Notes: generated from the letters alone by a model not told the origin. Shown: positions 1 through 9,140, numbered from the stretch's first letter. The stretch: 64,000 nucleotides of DNA from Desulfococcus sp041737845 (GCF_041737845.1 NZ_JBGSQX010000152.1:1-64000); one strand, 5' to 3'. A program made the numbers and translations.

Positions 1-697
1 TGCCGCCGCCCAGGACCTTTCGGTTTCGCTGGGCCTCGGCGATGAAGTCCTTGCCGCCGCACAGCACCGATCCCACCGGCGCCCCAAGCCCCTTGCTGAG
101 ACAGAAGGAGACCGAATCCGCCGGCGCCGTCAGTTCCCGGACGTCCACCCCGAGGGCTGCGGCTGCGTTGAAAATCCTCGCGCCGTCCACATGGAGCGAA
201 AGCCCGCGGTCCCGGGCCAGCCGCCCCACCGCCGCCGTGTATGCAGGGGTCAGGGGCGCGCCGCCGCACCGGTTGTGGGTGTTTTCCAACAGGATCAGGC
301 GCGACCTTGGAAAATGGTTGTCGTCGGGCCGAACGGCTGCCGCGATCTCCTCAACGGCCAGGGTCCCGTCGGGCCGGTTGGGGATTGTCCGGGGGTGGAT
401 CCCGCCCAGGGCCGCGGCCCCGCCCTGTTCGTAGTAAAACACGTGGGATTCGTCACCCAGGATGGTTTCGCTCCCCCGGCCGCAGTGGGTCAACTGGGCC
501 ACCAGGTTTCCCATGGTCCCGCTGGCCACGAAAAGCGCCGCGGCCTTCCCCACGCGCGCCGCCGCCATCTCCTCCAGGCGGTTGACCGTGGGGTCCTCGC
601 CGAACACGTCGTCCCCCACCCGGGCCTCCGCCATGGCCTTCCGCATGGCGTCCGTCGGACGCGTGAGGGTATCGGATCTCAATTCGATGACCTGCAT
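1..697 (-). CDS. ltaE: Low-specificity L-threonine aldolase, C-terminus beyond the window
   Basis: PLP-dependent fold-type I enzyme that cleaves L-threonine or allo-threonine to glycine and acetaldehyde in the cytosol. Reverse translation from the ATG at 697 begins MQVIELRSDTLTRPT, the family's usual opening. It continues through GDDVFGEDPTVNRLE, the FVASGTMGNL segment and HVDGARIFNAA. The PLP lysine lies in SFCLSKGLGAPVGS, followed by GGKDFIAEA and RNRKVLGGG, where the window ends. About 232 of the usual ~340 residues are visible. The gene diverges from the TRAP operon. Only the missing C-terminus is uncertain. Confidence 0.93.
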   Translation of the reverse strand, partial: MQVIELRSDTLTRPTDAMRKAMAEARVGDDVFGEDPTVNRLEEMAAARVGKAAALFVASGTMGNLVAQLTHCGRGSETILGDESHVFYYEQGGAAALGGIHPRTIPNRPDGTLAVEEIAAAVRPDDNHFPRSRLILLENTHNRCGGAPLTPAYTAAVGRLARDRGLSLHVDGARIFNAAAALGVDVRELTAPADSVSFCLSKGLGAPVGSVLCGGKDFIAEAQRNRKVLGGG

Positions 698-848
698 TCC
701 GTTTCCTTCCCCGTTGTTAAAGATGATCGCCGCAAGACTTGCCTGCAGCATGTTTACCGCCCCTGTAAAGGCAGGTCAAGCCGCATATGAACCGGCAACC
801 GATTTCCCATGGGGCGGCGCCGGGAGAACCGGATGGAAAAACGAAATA

Positions 849-877
849 TTGACACGTCAGTTGGTTTTTCCTATTGT
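849..877 (+). promoter_or_regulatory. Putative sigma-70 promoter of the TRAP operon
   Basis: TTGACA at 849-854, a 17-base spacer, then TATTGT at 872-877. The site is about 75 bases before the ATG of the TatT lipoprotein gene, in the divergent gap with the threonine aldolase gene. The -35 is a perfect consensus match. The call rests on pattern only. Confidence 0.5.
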
Positions 878-950
878 TCCGAATAGAATTTCCCGCGGCC
901 CACCCAAGGGCATTCATCGGCACGACTATTTCACCCCATGGAGGTTCAGG

Positions 951-1838
951 ATGACCCCACATCCCCCCCGGCACCGCCTGTTCCCGCACCCGCTTCGGAC
1001 GCTCCGACGGATGATGCCGATCCTCCTTGCCCTGGCCTTTACGGGGTGTGTTTCCACCGTCACCGGCCGGTTCGCCGACAGCCTCTCAGCGGCCATCCTC
1101 AACAACAATGATCTGGAGACCGTGGAAGCGGGGGGGCCGGCCTACCTTCTCATGGTCGACGGGCTTCTCCGGGAGGATCCGAAGAATGCACCCCTCCTGC
1201 GGTCGGCCGCGAACCTGTACACCGCCTATGCCGGCTTCTATGTGACGGATGCGGCGCGGAAGCGGAAGCTGACGGAAAAGGCCCGGGACTATGCCTTGCA
1301 GGCCGTCTGCGCCCATAACCGGCGCGGGTGCGGGCTTCGGAAGGCAAATTTCGACGCCTTCCAGAAAACCGTCGGAGATATGGGGGCCGCCGAGGTTTCC
1401 TCCCTGTATACCCTCGGAACGGCCTGGGCCGGCTGGATCGAAGCCCACCAGGACGACTGGAACGCCGTTGCCGACATCTCCCGCGTCGAAGCCCTCATGA
1501 CCCGGGTGGCCGTGCTGAACGAGGGGTATCAGGACGGCGGCGCCCATCTGTACCTGGGCATCCTGGCCACGCTGCTGCCGCCGGCATTGGGCGGCAGGCC
1601 GGAAATCGCCCGCCGCCACTTCGAGCGGGCCATCGCCTTGAGTCACGGCAGGAACCTGATGGTCAACGTGACCTATGCCCGCCGGTATGCCCGGCTGGTT
1701 TTTGACAGAACGCTCCATGACCGGCTCCTGATCGGGGTGGTGGCGGCCGATCCCGACAGGGAGGGGTACACCCTCATGAACACCCTGGCCCAGAAGGAAG
1801 CCCGCGCGCTGCTCGACAGCGCAGACGACTATTTCTGA
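951..1838 (+). CDS. TRAP transporter TatT-family lipoprotein
   Basis: TatT proteins (first described as the T component in Treponema) are periplasmic trimeric, TPR-like lipoproteins that partner a DctP-type binding protein. This one has a basic N-terminus, a short hydrophobic stretch and a lipobox LAFTGC, so it is probably lipidated at that Cys. The mature part is helical (NLYTAYAGFYVTDAARKRKLTEKARDYA, a central GTAWAGWIEAHQDDWNAVADI, and C-terminal YARRYARLVFDRTLHDRLL). GGAGG at 940-944 sits six bases before the ATG at 951, which fixes the start over the longer upstream frame. A second Met at 1011 would give a tighter lipoprotein signal. The gene is first in an operon with dctP, dctQ and dctM, 41 bases before dctP. 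Confidence 0.85.
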   Translation: MTPHPPRHRLFPHPLRTLRRMMPILLALAFTGCVSTVTGRFADSLSAAILNNNDLETVEAGGPAYLLMVDGLLREDPKNAPLLRSAANLYTAYAGFYVTDAARKRKLTEKARDYALQAVCAHNRRGCGLRKANFDAFQKTVGDMGAAEVSSLYTLGTAWAGWIEAHQDDWNAVADISRVEALMTRVAVLNEGYQDGGAHLYLGILATLLPPALGGRPEIARRHFERAIALSHGRNLMVNVTYARRYARLVFDRTLHDRLLIGVVAADPDREGYTLMNTLAQKEARALLDSADDYF

Positions 1839-1879
1839 TTTACCATCGCCGCAGGCTCCGGCGTGATAAGGAGAGATAT

Positions 1880-2881
1880 ATGAAAATTCATCGCATGGTG
1901 TTACCGATACTGGCCCTCTGGGTCGCCCTGGCCGCGCTGCCGGCCCATGCCGCCCGGCTGAAGATCGCCACCCTCTCGCCGGACGGATCCCCCTGGATGG
2001 AACGGATGCGGCAGGGCGCGGCCGAGGTGGAGGAAAAAACCGGCGGACGGGTCCAGATCAAATATTACCCCGGCGGCGTCATGGGAAACGACACCGCCGT
2101 GCTTCAGAAGATGCGCATCGGCCAGCTTCAGGGGGGAACCCTGATGGCCGGCAGCCTGACGGGCTTTTATCCGGACATCGAGATTTACAGCCTCCCCATG
2201 AAGTTCCGCTCCCTCGATGAAGTGGACCACATCCGGAAAAAAATGGACCCCTTCCTGCTGGCGTCACTGGAAAAGAAGGGGGTAACGGCTTTCGGCATCG
2301 CTGAAGGGGGGTTTGCCTATATCCTGTCCAAGCACCCGGTTCGAAACCTCGCCGATCTCCGGCAGCGGAAAATGTGGATTCCCGATGACGACCCCAACAT
2401 TCTGGAGGGGGTGAAGGCCTTTGATCTCAAGCCGATACCGCTGGCCATCTCCGACGTGCTCGCCGGGCTTCAGACGGGCCTCATCGATACGGTCACCACC
2501 TCCCCCATCGGCGCGGTGGCGCTCCAGTGGCACACCCAGGTCAAACATCTCATGAACGTGCCGTTCATGTACATCAACGCGCTCCTGGTGGCGGATCAGA
2601 AGGCCTTCTCCCGGCTGTCCGCCGAGGATCAGCCCGTCGTCCGGGAGGTCCTGAGCCGCATGTTCGCGGATATCGACCGGCAGAACCGGGAAGACAACAT
2701 CAAGGCCATGGAGGCCCTCCGGAATCAGGGGATCAATTTCATCGCGCCGACCGGCGAAGCGCTCGCGGAACTCCGCGAACGTTCGGAAAAGGTGCCCCTG
2801 CGCCTGGTGGAGTCGGGACGGATCTCCGAGGCGATTGTGCGGTCCCTTGAAGACGGCCTCGACGCTTACCGGAAGCAATAG
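1880..2881 (+). CDS. dctP: TRAP transporter periplasmic substrate-binding protein (DctP family)
   Basis: A soluble periplasmic receptor of 333 residues that delivers substrate to the DctQM permease. The signal peptide is residues 1-24 (cleavage after ALPAHA). Family features follow: KIATLSPDGSPW, a GGVMGNDTAVLQKMRIGQLQGG region, and GLQTGLIDTVTTSP. The position where most DctP proteins carry a substrate-carboxylate arginine (pattern GlKiR) reads RKMWIPDDDP here, so Trp seems to replace the Arg. Together with the adjacent TatT lipoprotein this suggests an unusual, perhaps hydrophobic, ligand (inference). A GGAGA ribosome site precedes the ATG. The gene lies ten bases before dctQ. Confidence 0.92.
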   Translation: MKIHRMVLPILALWVALAALPAHAARLKIATLSPDGSPWMERMRQGAAEVEEKTGGRVQIKYYPGGVMGNDTAVLQKMRIGQLQGGTLMAGSLTGFYPDIEIYSLPMKFRSLDEVDHIRKKMDPFLLASLEKKGVTAFGIAEGGFAYILSKHPVRNLADLRQRKMWIPDDDPNILEGVKAFDLKPIPLAISDVLAGLQTGLIDTVTTSPIGAVALQWHTQVKHLMNVPFMYINALLVADQKAFSRLSAEDQPVVREVLSRMFADIDRQNREDNIKAMEALRNQGINFIAPTGEALAELRERSEKVPLRLVESGRISEAIVRSLEDGLDAYRKQ

Positions 2882-2890
2882 AAGCATTCC

Positions 2891-3403
2891 ATGCCCCCGG
2901 ATAAACCCGTATCGAGGACGGACAGGCTCCTCAATCTGCTCCACCGGCTGGAAGACGGACTCCTGGTGGGCCTGCTGCTCGCCATGATCCTCATGGCCGC
3001 GCTCCAGATTGTCATGAGGAACCTGTTGGGCGTCAGCATCCCGTGGGGGGACATGCTGGTCCGGATCATGGTGCTCTGGATCGGGCTCCTGGGCGCCATG
3101 ATCGCCAGCCGGAACGGAGAGCACATCCGCATCGACATCCTGTCCCGCCTGATGCCCGGGCGGTTTCAGACCAGAGCCGACGCCGCGGTGCAGTTGATCA
3201 CCGCGGTTCTCTGCGCGATCACGGCCGTCCATGCCTTCCGGTTTGTCAGGTCCGAAGCCGAATTCGGCGGAATGGCCTTCGTCCGGGTCCCCGCATGGCT
3301 CTGCGAGGCCATCATTCCGGTGGCCTTCTCGGTGATCGCCCTCCGCTACCTGGTTCTTTCCGTTCGGAATTTTCGACAAAAACAGCCGCCGAACACCCCC
3401 TGA
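2891..3403 (+). CDS. dctQ: TRAP transporter small permease (DctQ family)
   Basis: A 170-residue inner-membrane protein with four predicted helices, the usual DctQ size and topology. After a charged N-terminus the first helix is GLLLAMILMAALQIVMRNLL. A segment IPWGDMLVRIMVLWIGLLGAMIASRNGEHIRID follows, matching the conserved small-permease core (W, G, R and the NGEHIRID turn). The last helices are ITAVLCAITAV and IIPVAFSVIALRYLVL. It forms the membrane complex with DctM, which starts 14 bases after its stop. The ribosome site is weak, consistent with translational coupling to dctP. Confidence 0.9.
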   Translation: MPPDKPVSRTDRLLNLLHRLEDGLLVGLLLAMILMAALQIVMRNLLGVSIPWGDMLVRIMVLWIGLLGAMIASRNGEHIRIDILSRLMPGRFQTRADAAVQLITAVLCAITAVHAFRFVRSEAEFGGMAFVRVPAWLCEAIIPVAFSVIALRYLVLSVRNFRQKQPPNTP

Positions 3404-3416
3404 CCCCGGGAATGCC

Positions 3417-4703
3417 ATGACCACCTATATTCTAGCCACAGGCCTTCTGCTCCTTGCGCTTTTCGGCACCCCCCTCTTCGCCATCATCCTTGCGGTGGCC
3501 ATGGCCGGGTTCTACACCCTGGAGGTCGACCTCTCGGTCATCGCCATCGAACTCTACCGGATCGCCGGCACGCCCGTTCTGGTGGCCCTTCCGCTCTTCA
3601 CCTTCGCCGGGTACGTCCTGGGGGAGAGCAACACCTCCCGGCGCCTGGTACGGCTGACCCGGGCCTTCATCGGATGGATTCCGGGCGGGCTCGCCATCGT
3701 GGCCTTCGTGGCCTGCGCGCTGTTCACGGCCTTTACGGGTGCGTCCGGGGTCACCATCGTAGCCCTGGGCGCCCTCCTCCTGCCCGCCCTGGGCGAGACC
3801 GGCTACAGCGAAAAATTCAGCATGGGGCTGGTCACCTCCTCCGGCAGCCTGGGGCTTCTTTTGCCCCCCTCCCTGCCGCTCATCCTATACGGCGTCGTGG
3901 CCCAGCAGCTCGATGTGGGTCAGGCGGTGACCTTTGAAGACCTGTTCCTGGCGGGGATGCTGCCGGCCCTCCTGATGGTGGTGCTCCTCTCCCTGTACAG
4001 CCTGTGGGCCAACCGAAAATCCCACATGCCCCTCACGCGGTTTTCCGTCCGGGAGGCCCTGGCGGCCGTCCGGGAGACGGCCTGGGAGCTGCCCCTGCCC
4101 GTGTTCGTTCTGGGCGGGATCTATTCCGGATACTTCGCCGTATCCGAGGCCGCCGCCGTAACGGCCCTGTATGTCCTCGTCGTGGAGGTGTTCGTCTACA
4201 AGGAAATCCACGTATCGGCCCTTGCTGGCATCATGCGGGATGCCATGGTGATGGTCGGCGGCATCCTCCTGATCCTGGGCGTCTCCCTGGCCTTCACCAA
4301 TTTCCTGATCGACGCGGAGGTCCCGGCCCGCCTTTTCGAGATGATCCAGGCCCGGGTCACCGACCCGACGGTCTTTCTCGCGCTCCTCAACCTGCTTCTT
4401 CTGGTTTTGGGCATGCTTCTCGATATTTTCTCGGCCATCATCATCATGGTGCCCCTCATCCTTCCGGTGGCCGTAAGCTACGGCATCGACCCGGTCCACC
4501 TGGGCATCATCTTTCTGGCCAACATGCAGATCGGCTATTTCACCCCGCCCGTCGGCATGAACCTCTTCATCGCCAGCTACCGCTTCAAGAAGCCGGTGAC
4601 GGACCTCTACCGGGCCGCCGTGCCGTTCATGCTGGTCCTTCTCGCAGCCGTTCTGATCATCACCTATCTGCCGCAACTGAGCCTCGTGTTCATCCGAAAA
4701 TAG
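3417..4703 (+). CDS. dctM: TRAP transporter large permease (DctM family)
   Basis: A 428-residue inner-membrane protein with about twelve hydrophobic segments, the sodium-coupled transport subunit of the TRAP system. Typical motifs are LPLFTFAGYVLGES near residue 60, the FTAFTGASGVTIVALGALLLPAL scaffold, TSSGSLGLLLPPSLPLILYG, and near the end ANMQIGYFTPPVGMNLFIASY. Length and motif order are normal for the family. It closes the tatT-dctP-dctQ-dctM operon. I see no classical hairpin terminator in the 175 bases before mqnE. Confidence 0.93.
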   Translation: MTTYILATGLLLLALFGTPLFAIILAVAMAGFYTLEVDLSVIAIELYRIAGTPVLVALPLFTFAGYVLGESNTSRRLVRLTRAFIGWIPGGLAIVAFVACALFTAFTGASGVTIVALGALLLPALGETGYSEKFSMGLVTSSGSLGLLLPPSLPLILYGVVAQQLDVGQAVTFEDLFLAGMLPALLMVVLLSLYSLWANRKSHMPLTRFSVREALAAVRETAWELPLPVFVLGGIYSGYFAVSEAAAVTALYVLVVEVFVYKEIHVSALAGIMRDAMVMVGGILLILGVSLAFTNFLIDAEVPARLFEMIQARVTDPTVFLALLNLLLLVLGMLLDIFSAIIIMVPLILPVAVSYGIDPVHLGIIFLANMQIGYFTPPVGMNLFIASYRFKKPVTDLYRAAVPFMLVLLAAVLIITYLPQLSLVFIRK

Positions 4704-4878
4704 CCCCGCAACCCTCAAGGAACAGTGATTTTTTTGCCCGGTCCGCGCCGAAAAAAGACTTGCCAGGGAAATCCATTTCGTTCTATGAGTGTGACCGCAT
4801 GGTCATTTTTGATGCACCGACGCGCCGACCCTGCCAAGGTGCGGCCCCGCCGGGCTGTAAGCGTTCTCAGGAGATTCC

Positions 4879-5997
4879 ATGGAAATCGGGTTCTTAGATC
4901 CATCCCTTGCCCCCATTCTCGAAAAGGTCGAGGCCGGACGCCGCCTCGATTTCGAGGACGGCATGGCCCTCTACCACAGCCATGATTTGATCGGCGTGGG
5001 GAGGCTGGCCGACCGGGTCCGCCGGGGGCGCCACGGGCGCACGGCCTACTATGTCTACAACCAGCATATCAACTACACCAACGTCTGCCGGAACCGCTGC
5101 CGGTTCTGCGCCTTTGCCCGGGACAAGGCCGAGACCGGGGCCTATACCTACACCCTGGACGACGTGCGGGAGCGCCTCTTTTCCCGCATCCACGAGCCCA
5201 TCCGCGAGGTGCACATGGTGGGCGGCGTCAACCCGTCCCTGCCGTTTTCGTATTATATCGATCTCCTGAAAACCGTCCGGGAAATCCGCCCCCATGCCGT
5301 CATCAAGGCCTTCACGGCCGTCGAGATCGATCATCTCGCCGGGATCTCCGGCCTTGGCCTGGATGCCGTCCTTGCGGCCCTCAAGGCGGCAGGTCTCGGC
5401 ATGATCCCCGGCGGGGGCGCCGAGGTCCTGAACGACCGGGTCTGGTCGACGCTCTTCCCCAAAAAAATCAACAGCGAGCGCTGGCTCGCGGTCATGGGGG
5501 CCGTTCACCGGGCCGGCCTGACCGCCAATGCCACCCTGCTCTACGGGCATATCGAAACCCTGGAGGAGCGGGTCCGCCACTTCATCCGGCTGCGGGAGCT
5601 CCAGGACCGGACGGGCGGGTTCTCCGCCTTCATCCCCCTGGCCTTTCATGCCGAAAACACCCAACTGAGCGACCTCCCCCCCACCACGGGGTTCGACGAC
5701 CTCAAAACCGTTGCCGTCGCCCGGCTCATGCTCGACAATTTCGATCACATCAAGGCCTACTGGGTCATGATCGGCGAAAAACTGGCCCAGGTCGCCCTCT
5801 CCTTCGGGGCCGACGACCTGGACGGCACCATCGTGGAGGAGAAGATCACCCACATGGCCGGCGCCACCTCCCCCAAGGGACTGGCCCGGGAGGAGATGGC
5901 GCGCCTCATCGCCTGTGCCGGCTTCACCCCGGTGGAGCGGGACTCCTTTTACCGGCCGGTCGCCGCAGCCCCCATCGAGACGGGAGGCGGCTCATGA
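4879..5997 (+). CDS. mqnE: Aminofutalosine synthase (radical SAM)
   Basis: Radical SAM enzyme of the futalosine menaquinone pathway; it adds the adenosyl radical to the MqnA product to give aminodeoxyfutalosine. The cluster motif is CRNRCRFCAF (Cys-x3-Cys-x2-Cys) after HINYTNV. VHMVGGVNPSLPFSYY, GMIPGGGAEVLNDRVW, LLYGHIETLEERV and the C-terminal VEEKITHMAGATSPKG are characteristic; the HMAGA segment separates MqnE from MqnC. 372 residues is the normal length. CAGGAG precedes the ATG at 4879. The stop overlaps the mqnC start in ATGA (5994-5997), so the two are translationally coupled. Confidence 0.93.
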   Translation: MEIGFLDPSLAPILEKVEAGRRLDFEDGMALYHSHDLIGVGRLADRVRRGRHGRTAYYVYNQHINYTNVCRNRCRFCAFARDKAETGAYTYTLDDVRERLFSRIHEPIREVHMVGGVNPSLPFSYYIDLLKTVREIRPHAVIKAFTAVEIDHLAGISGLGLDAVLAALKAAGLGMIPGGGAEVLNDRVWSTLFPKKINSERWLAVMGAVHRAGLTANATLLYGHIETLEERVRHFIRLRELQDRTGGFSAFIPLAFHAENTQLSDLPPTTGFDDLKTVAVARLMLDNFDHIKAYWVMIGEKLAQVALSFGADDLDGTIVEEKITHMAGATSPKGLAREEMARLIACAGFTPVERDSFYRPVAAAPIETGGGS

Positions 5998-7064
5998 GGG
6001 ATCTTGCGCAGGCCCTTGAAAAAGCCCATGCCGGGGAGCGCCTGAGCCCCGAGGACGCCCTTCTTCTGCTCGCGGAGGCCGACCTGCTGGTGCTGGGCCA
6101 TTTGGCCCACCGGGCACGACTCGCGCGCCACCCCGAGCCCCGGGTCACCTTTGTCATCGACCGGAACATCAACTACACCAACATCTGCGCCTCGGGCTGC
6201 CGGTTCTGCGCCTTCTACAGGCCTCCCGGGCATCCGGAAGGCTACCTGATCTCGCGGGAGGCCCTGCGGGAAAAGATCCGGGAGACCCTCGACCTGGGCG
6301 GCACCCAGATCCTCCTCCAGGGGGGCATGCACCCGGAGCTCGGAATCGATTACTACACAGATCTGCTCGGTTTCATCCGCGGGGAGTTCGACATCCACGT
6401 CCACGGGTTCTCGCCGCCGGAGATCGCCTTCATGGCGAAAACCTCCGGGCTCACCCTGGAAGAGACCCTGATCCGGCTCATCGACGCGGGCCTGGGCTCC
6501 ATCCCCGGGGGCGGGGCCGAGATCCTCGTGGACGAGGTCCGGGAACAGATCTCCCCCCGAAAGTGCCCCGCTGGGGAATGGCTTGCGGTGATGGAGACCG
6601 CGCACCATATGGGCCTCCGGACCACGGCGACCATGATGTTCGGCCACGTGGAGACGCCCGGGCAGCTCATCCGGCACCTGGACGAGATCCGGAACCTCCA
6701 GGACCGGACCGGCGGCTTCACCGCCTTCATCCCCTGGACCTTCCAGCCCGCCAACACGCAACTCTCCGTCACGCCCAAAACCGCCGCCGAGTACCTGAAG
6801 GTGCTGGCCCTCTCCAGGCTCTACCTCGACAATATCCCCAATCTCCAGGCCTCCTGGGTGACCCAGGGGGCCAAGATCGCCCAGGTGTCCCTGGCCTTCG
6901 GCGCCAACGACCTGGGAAGCACCATGATCGAGGAGAACGTGGTGGCCGCCGCCGGGGTCTCCTTCCGGCTGCCCAAATCCGAGATGGTCCGCCTGATCCA
7001 GGCGGCGGGGTTCCGGGCAGTCCAGCGGGACTGTTTCTACACCCATCTGAAGGCCTTTGCATGA
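5994..7064 (+). CDS. mqnC: Cyclic dehypoxanthinyl futalosine synthase (radical SAM)
   Basis: Radical SAM enzyme that cyclises dehypoxanthinyl futalosine on the way to 1,4-dihydroxy-6-naphthoate. The cluster motif CASGCRFCAFYR follows NINYTNI. Other family marks are QILLQGGMHPELGIDYY, HGFSPPEI, GLGSIPGGGAEILVDEVR, TMMFGHVETPGQLIRHLD, GGFTAFIPWTFQPANTQL and MIEENVVAAAGVSFR. The protein is a paralogue of mqnE immediately upstream and overlaps it by four bases. Its own stop overlaps the next ATG at 7061 in the same ATGA fashion. 356 residues is the usual size. Confidence 0.94.
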   Translation: MRDLAQALEKAHAGERLSPEDALLLLAEADLLVLGHLAHRARLARHPEPRVTFVIDRNINYTNICASGCRFCAFYRPPGHPEGYLISREALREKIRETLDLGGTQILLQGGMHPELGIDYYTDLLGFIRGEFDIHVHGFSPPEIAFMAKTSGLTLEETLIRLIDAGLGSIPGGGAEILVDEVREQISPRKCPAGEWLAVMETAHHMGLRTTATMMFGHVETPGQLIRHLDEIRNLQDRTGGFTAFIPWTFQPANTQLSVTPKTAAEYLKVLALSRLYLDNIPNLQASWVTQGAKIAQVSLAFGANDLGSTMIEENVVAAAGVSFRLPKSEMVRLIQAAGFRAVQRDCFYTHLKAFA

Positions 7065-8248
7065 CCCCGAAAATCGTCCATGCCTCCCCCGGAACAGCCG
7101 TCCACCGGGCCGGATGGGTGATCGCAGCCCCCGACCGGATCCTCCGGGACGGGTATGTCGCCGTGGACTCCGGCCGGATCACCGACGCGGGCGCCGGGGC
7201 CGACTTCCCCCGCAATCTTCCCGTCACGGACCACGGCCCCGGCGCCATCCTCCCCCTGCTGGTCAACGCCCACACCCACCTGGAGCTTTCGGCCCTCGCG
7301 GGGAAGGTGCCTTTCGACCGGGGATTCCGGGAATGGGTCCGAAGGCTGCTGGCAGAACGTGCGGCCGCAGGCCCCGAAGCCCTTGCCGCCGGGGTGGAAA
7401 AAGGGATAGATGCCCTTGCGGCCGGCGGATGCGGCGCGGTGGGCGAGGTCTCCACCCTGGGCATCACCTGGGCACCCCTGCGCGCTTCGGGCCTTTGCGG
7501 CGTCTGGTTCCGGGAATTTCTGGGGAGCCCCGGGGACGGGGCCGACACGGCCATGCCCCCATCGGAGCCGCTCCTGACGTCCGCCGTGGCGGGACACGCC
7601 CCCCACACGACCGACCCGGCATGGCTTCAGCGCCTGAAGGACGTATCCCGGCACAGCCGCCGGCCCTTCTCCATCCACCTGGACGAATCGGACGACGAAC
7701 TGGCCTTCCTCACCACCGGCCGCGGGCCGTGGGCCGACTTCCTGAGGGAGCGCGGGATCGATTTTTCCGGGTGGGCCATCCCCGACGTGGGACCGGTGCA
7801 GTATGCGGACCGGCTGGGGATCCTGGACGAAAAAACCCTGGCCGTCCACCTGATCCATGCCGGCCGCAAGGAGTTCGACATCCTCCGAAGGCGCGGCGCC
7901 CGGGTCTGCCTCTGCCCCCGGAGCAACCAAAATCTCCACGGCAGGCTCCCGGACCTTCCGGGAATGATCGACGCAGGCCTGGCCCCCTGCCTGGGGACCG
8001 ACAGCCTGGCCGGCACCGAATCCCTTTCGATGTTCGATGAGATGGCCTTCTGCGCACGGGCCTACCCCGGCATCTCCCCGGAAACGATCCTGGCCCTGGC
8101 CACCCGAAACGGCGCCGCCGCGCTGCACCTGGGCGACCATTTCGGGAGCCTCGCCCCGGGAAAATCGGCCGGCCTGTGCTACCTGCCCGTCACCGCATCC
8201 ACCCCTTCCGCCCTGCTGGAGCGAATCGTCCATGACCTTTCCAATTGA
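7061..8248 (+). CDS. Amidohydrolase, probable aminodeoxyfutalosine deaminase (MqnX-like)
   Basis: Metal-dependent hydrolase of the amidohydrolase superfamily, 395 residues. The metal-binding pattern is complete: NAHTHLE (HxH) near residue 70, GHAPHTT around 180, FSIHLDES near 205, a further VHLIHA, and LGTDSLAG near 310. Its place between mqnC and mqnA, with overlaps on both sides (four bases at 7061, 17 bases at 8232), argues that it deaminates aminodeoxyfutalosine to futalosine, the MqnX role that some futalosine-pathway organisms use. A general nucleoside or S-adenosylhomocysteine deaminase is the main alternative. The ATG at 7061 was chosen because it overlaps the mqnC stop. Confidence 0.82.
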   Translation: MTPKIVHASPGTAVHRAGWVIAAPDRILRDGYVAVDSGRITDAGAGADFPRNLPVTDHGPGAILPLLVNAHTHLELSALAGKVPFDRGFREWVRRLLAERAAAGPEALAAGVEKGIDALAAGGCGAVGEVSTLGITWAPLRASGLCGVWFREFLGSPGDGADTAMPPSEPLLTSAVAGHAPHTTDPAWLQRLKDVSRHSRRPFSIHLDESDDELAFLTTGRGPWADFLRERGIDFSGWAIPDVGPVQYADRLGILDEKTLAVHLIHAGRKEFDILRRRGARVCLCPRSNQNLHGRLPDLPGMIDAGLAPCLGTDSLAGTESLSMFDEMAFCARAYPGISPETILALATRNGAAALHLGDHFGSLAPGKSAGLCYLPVTASTPSALLERIVHDLSN

Positions 8249-9140
8249 TGAATACCCGGCTGAAGCCGCATTCCGTCCAGCCGCACCGGTCCGGGTCGGC
8301 CGGATCAGCTACATGAACGTCGCCCCCGTCTATTACGGGCTCAACAACGGGCGAAAACCCGACTGGATCGACATCATCAGCGCCCCGCCGGCCGCCCTGA
8401 ACGCCATGATGGACGAGGGCCGGATCGACATCAGCCCGGTGTCGTCCGCCGCCTACGCCCGCCACCAGGACGACTGGCTCGTACTGCCGGACCTCTCCAT
8501 CGCCTGCCTCGGGCCGGTCATGAGCGTCCTTCTCGTAAGCCGCCACCCCTTTGAAGACCTGAACGGGAAGAAGGTCATTTTGACGCGGGACTCGGCCACG
8601 GCAGCGGCCCTCACCCGGTGCCTCCTGTCCTCGGCGGGCGTCCATGCGCGCCTGGCCACCGGGCGCGTCCGCACCGCGGCCGATCTGCCGGAGGACACCG
8701 GCGCCGCCCTGGTCATCGGCGATGCCGCCCTGCGGGAAGCATGGTCCGCCCGCTTCGATCATGTCTGGGACCTGGGGGAACTGTGGCGGGACCGCACCGG
8801 CCTGCCCTTCGTCTTCGCCCTCTGGGCCGTGCGGAGATCCTTTGCCGAGGCCCATCCGGCATGCGTGTCGGCCGTGCTTACGGCGCTCCACCGTTCCAGA
8901 AGGGAGGGGATGCGGAACATCGGCCGGATCCTGCCCCAGGCGTCGGACCGCCTGGGCATCCCCGAGGCCAGGTGCCGGGAATACTACAGCCGGCTGCGCT
9001 ACTCTCTCGATCCCGCCGAAATCGAGGGCCTGTCGGCCTTCTTTCGCGGGCTCTGTCGGGAAAAGATCCTCTCCCGGCCGGTGCGCCTCTCGTTCTTCCG
9101 CCGCCCCGACGCGGCCTGCGCCGGGAGCCACGCGGCCTGA
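8232..9140 (+). CDS. mqnA: Chorismate dehydratase
   Basis: MqnA removes water from chorismate to give 3-enolpyruvylbenzoate, the first step of futalosine-route menaquinone synthesis. It has a periplasmic-binding-protein type II fold. The diagnostic opening VRVGRISYMNVAPVYYGL starts near residue 20. Next come DISPVSSAAYARH, GPVMSVLLVSR, LTRDSATAAALTRCLL, ALVIGDAAL, and WDLGELWRDRTGLPFVFALWAV. About 302 residues from the ATG at 8232, which overlaps the upstream amidohydrolase by 17 bases. It ends the mqn operon; mqnD and mqnB are not in the window. The adjacent gene at 9145 is convergent. Confidence 0.92.
   Translation: MTFPIDEYPAEAAFRPAAPVRVGRISYMNVAPVYYGLNNGRKPDWIDIISAPPAALNAMMDEGRIDISPVSSAAYARHQDDWLVLPDLSIACLGPVMSVLLVSRHPFEDLNGKKVILTRDSATAAALTRCLLSSAGVHARLATGRVRTAADLPEDTGAALVIGDAALREAWSARFDHVWDLGELWRDRTGLPFVFALWAVRRSFAEAHPACVSAVLTALHRSRREGMRNIGRILPQASDRLGIPEARCREYYSRLRYSLDPAEIEGLSAFFRGLCREKILSRPVRLSFFRRPDAACAGSHAA

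Noticed and set aside
4760..4789. Promoter before mqnE (TTGCCA, then TATGAG)
   Set aside because: The -10 match is poor and the spacing is 18; not strong enough to list.
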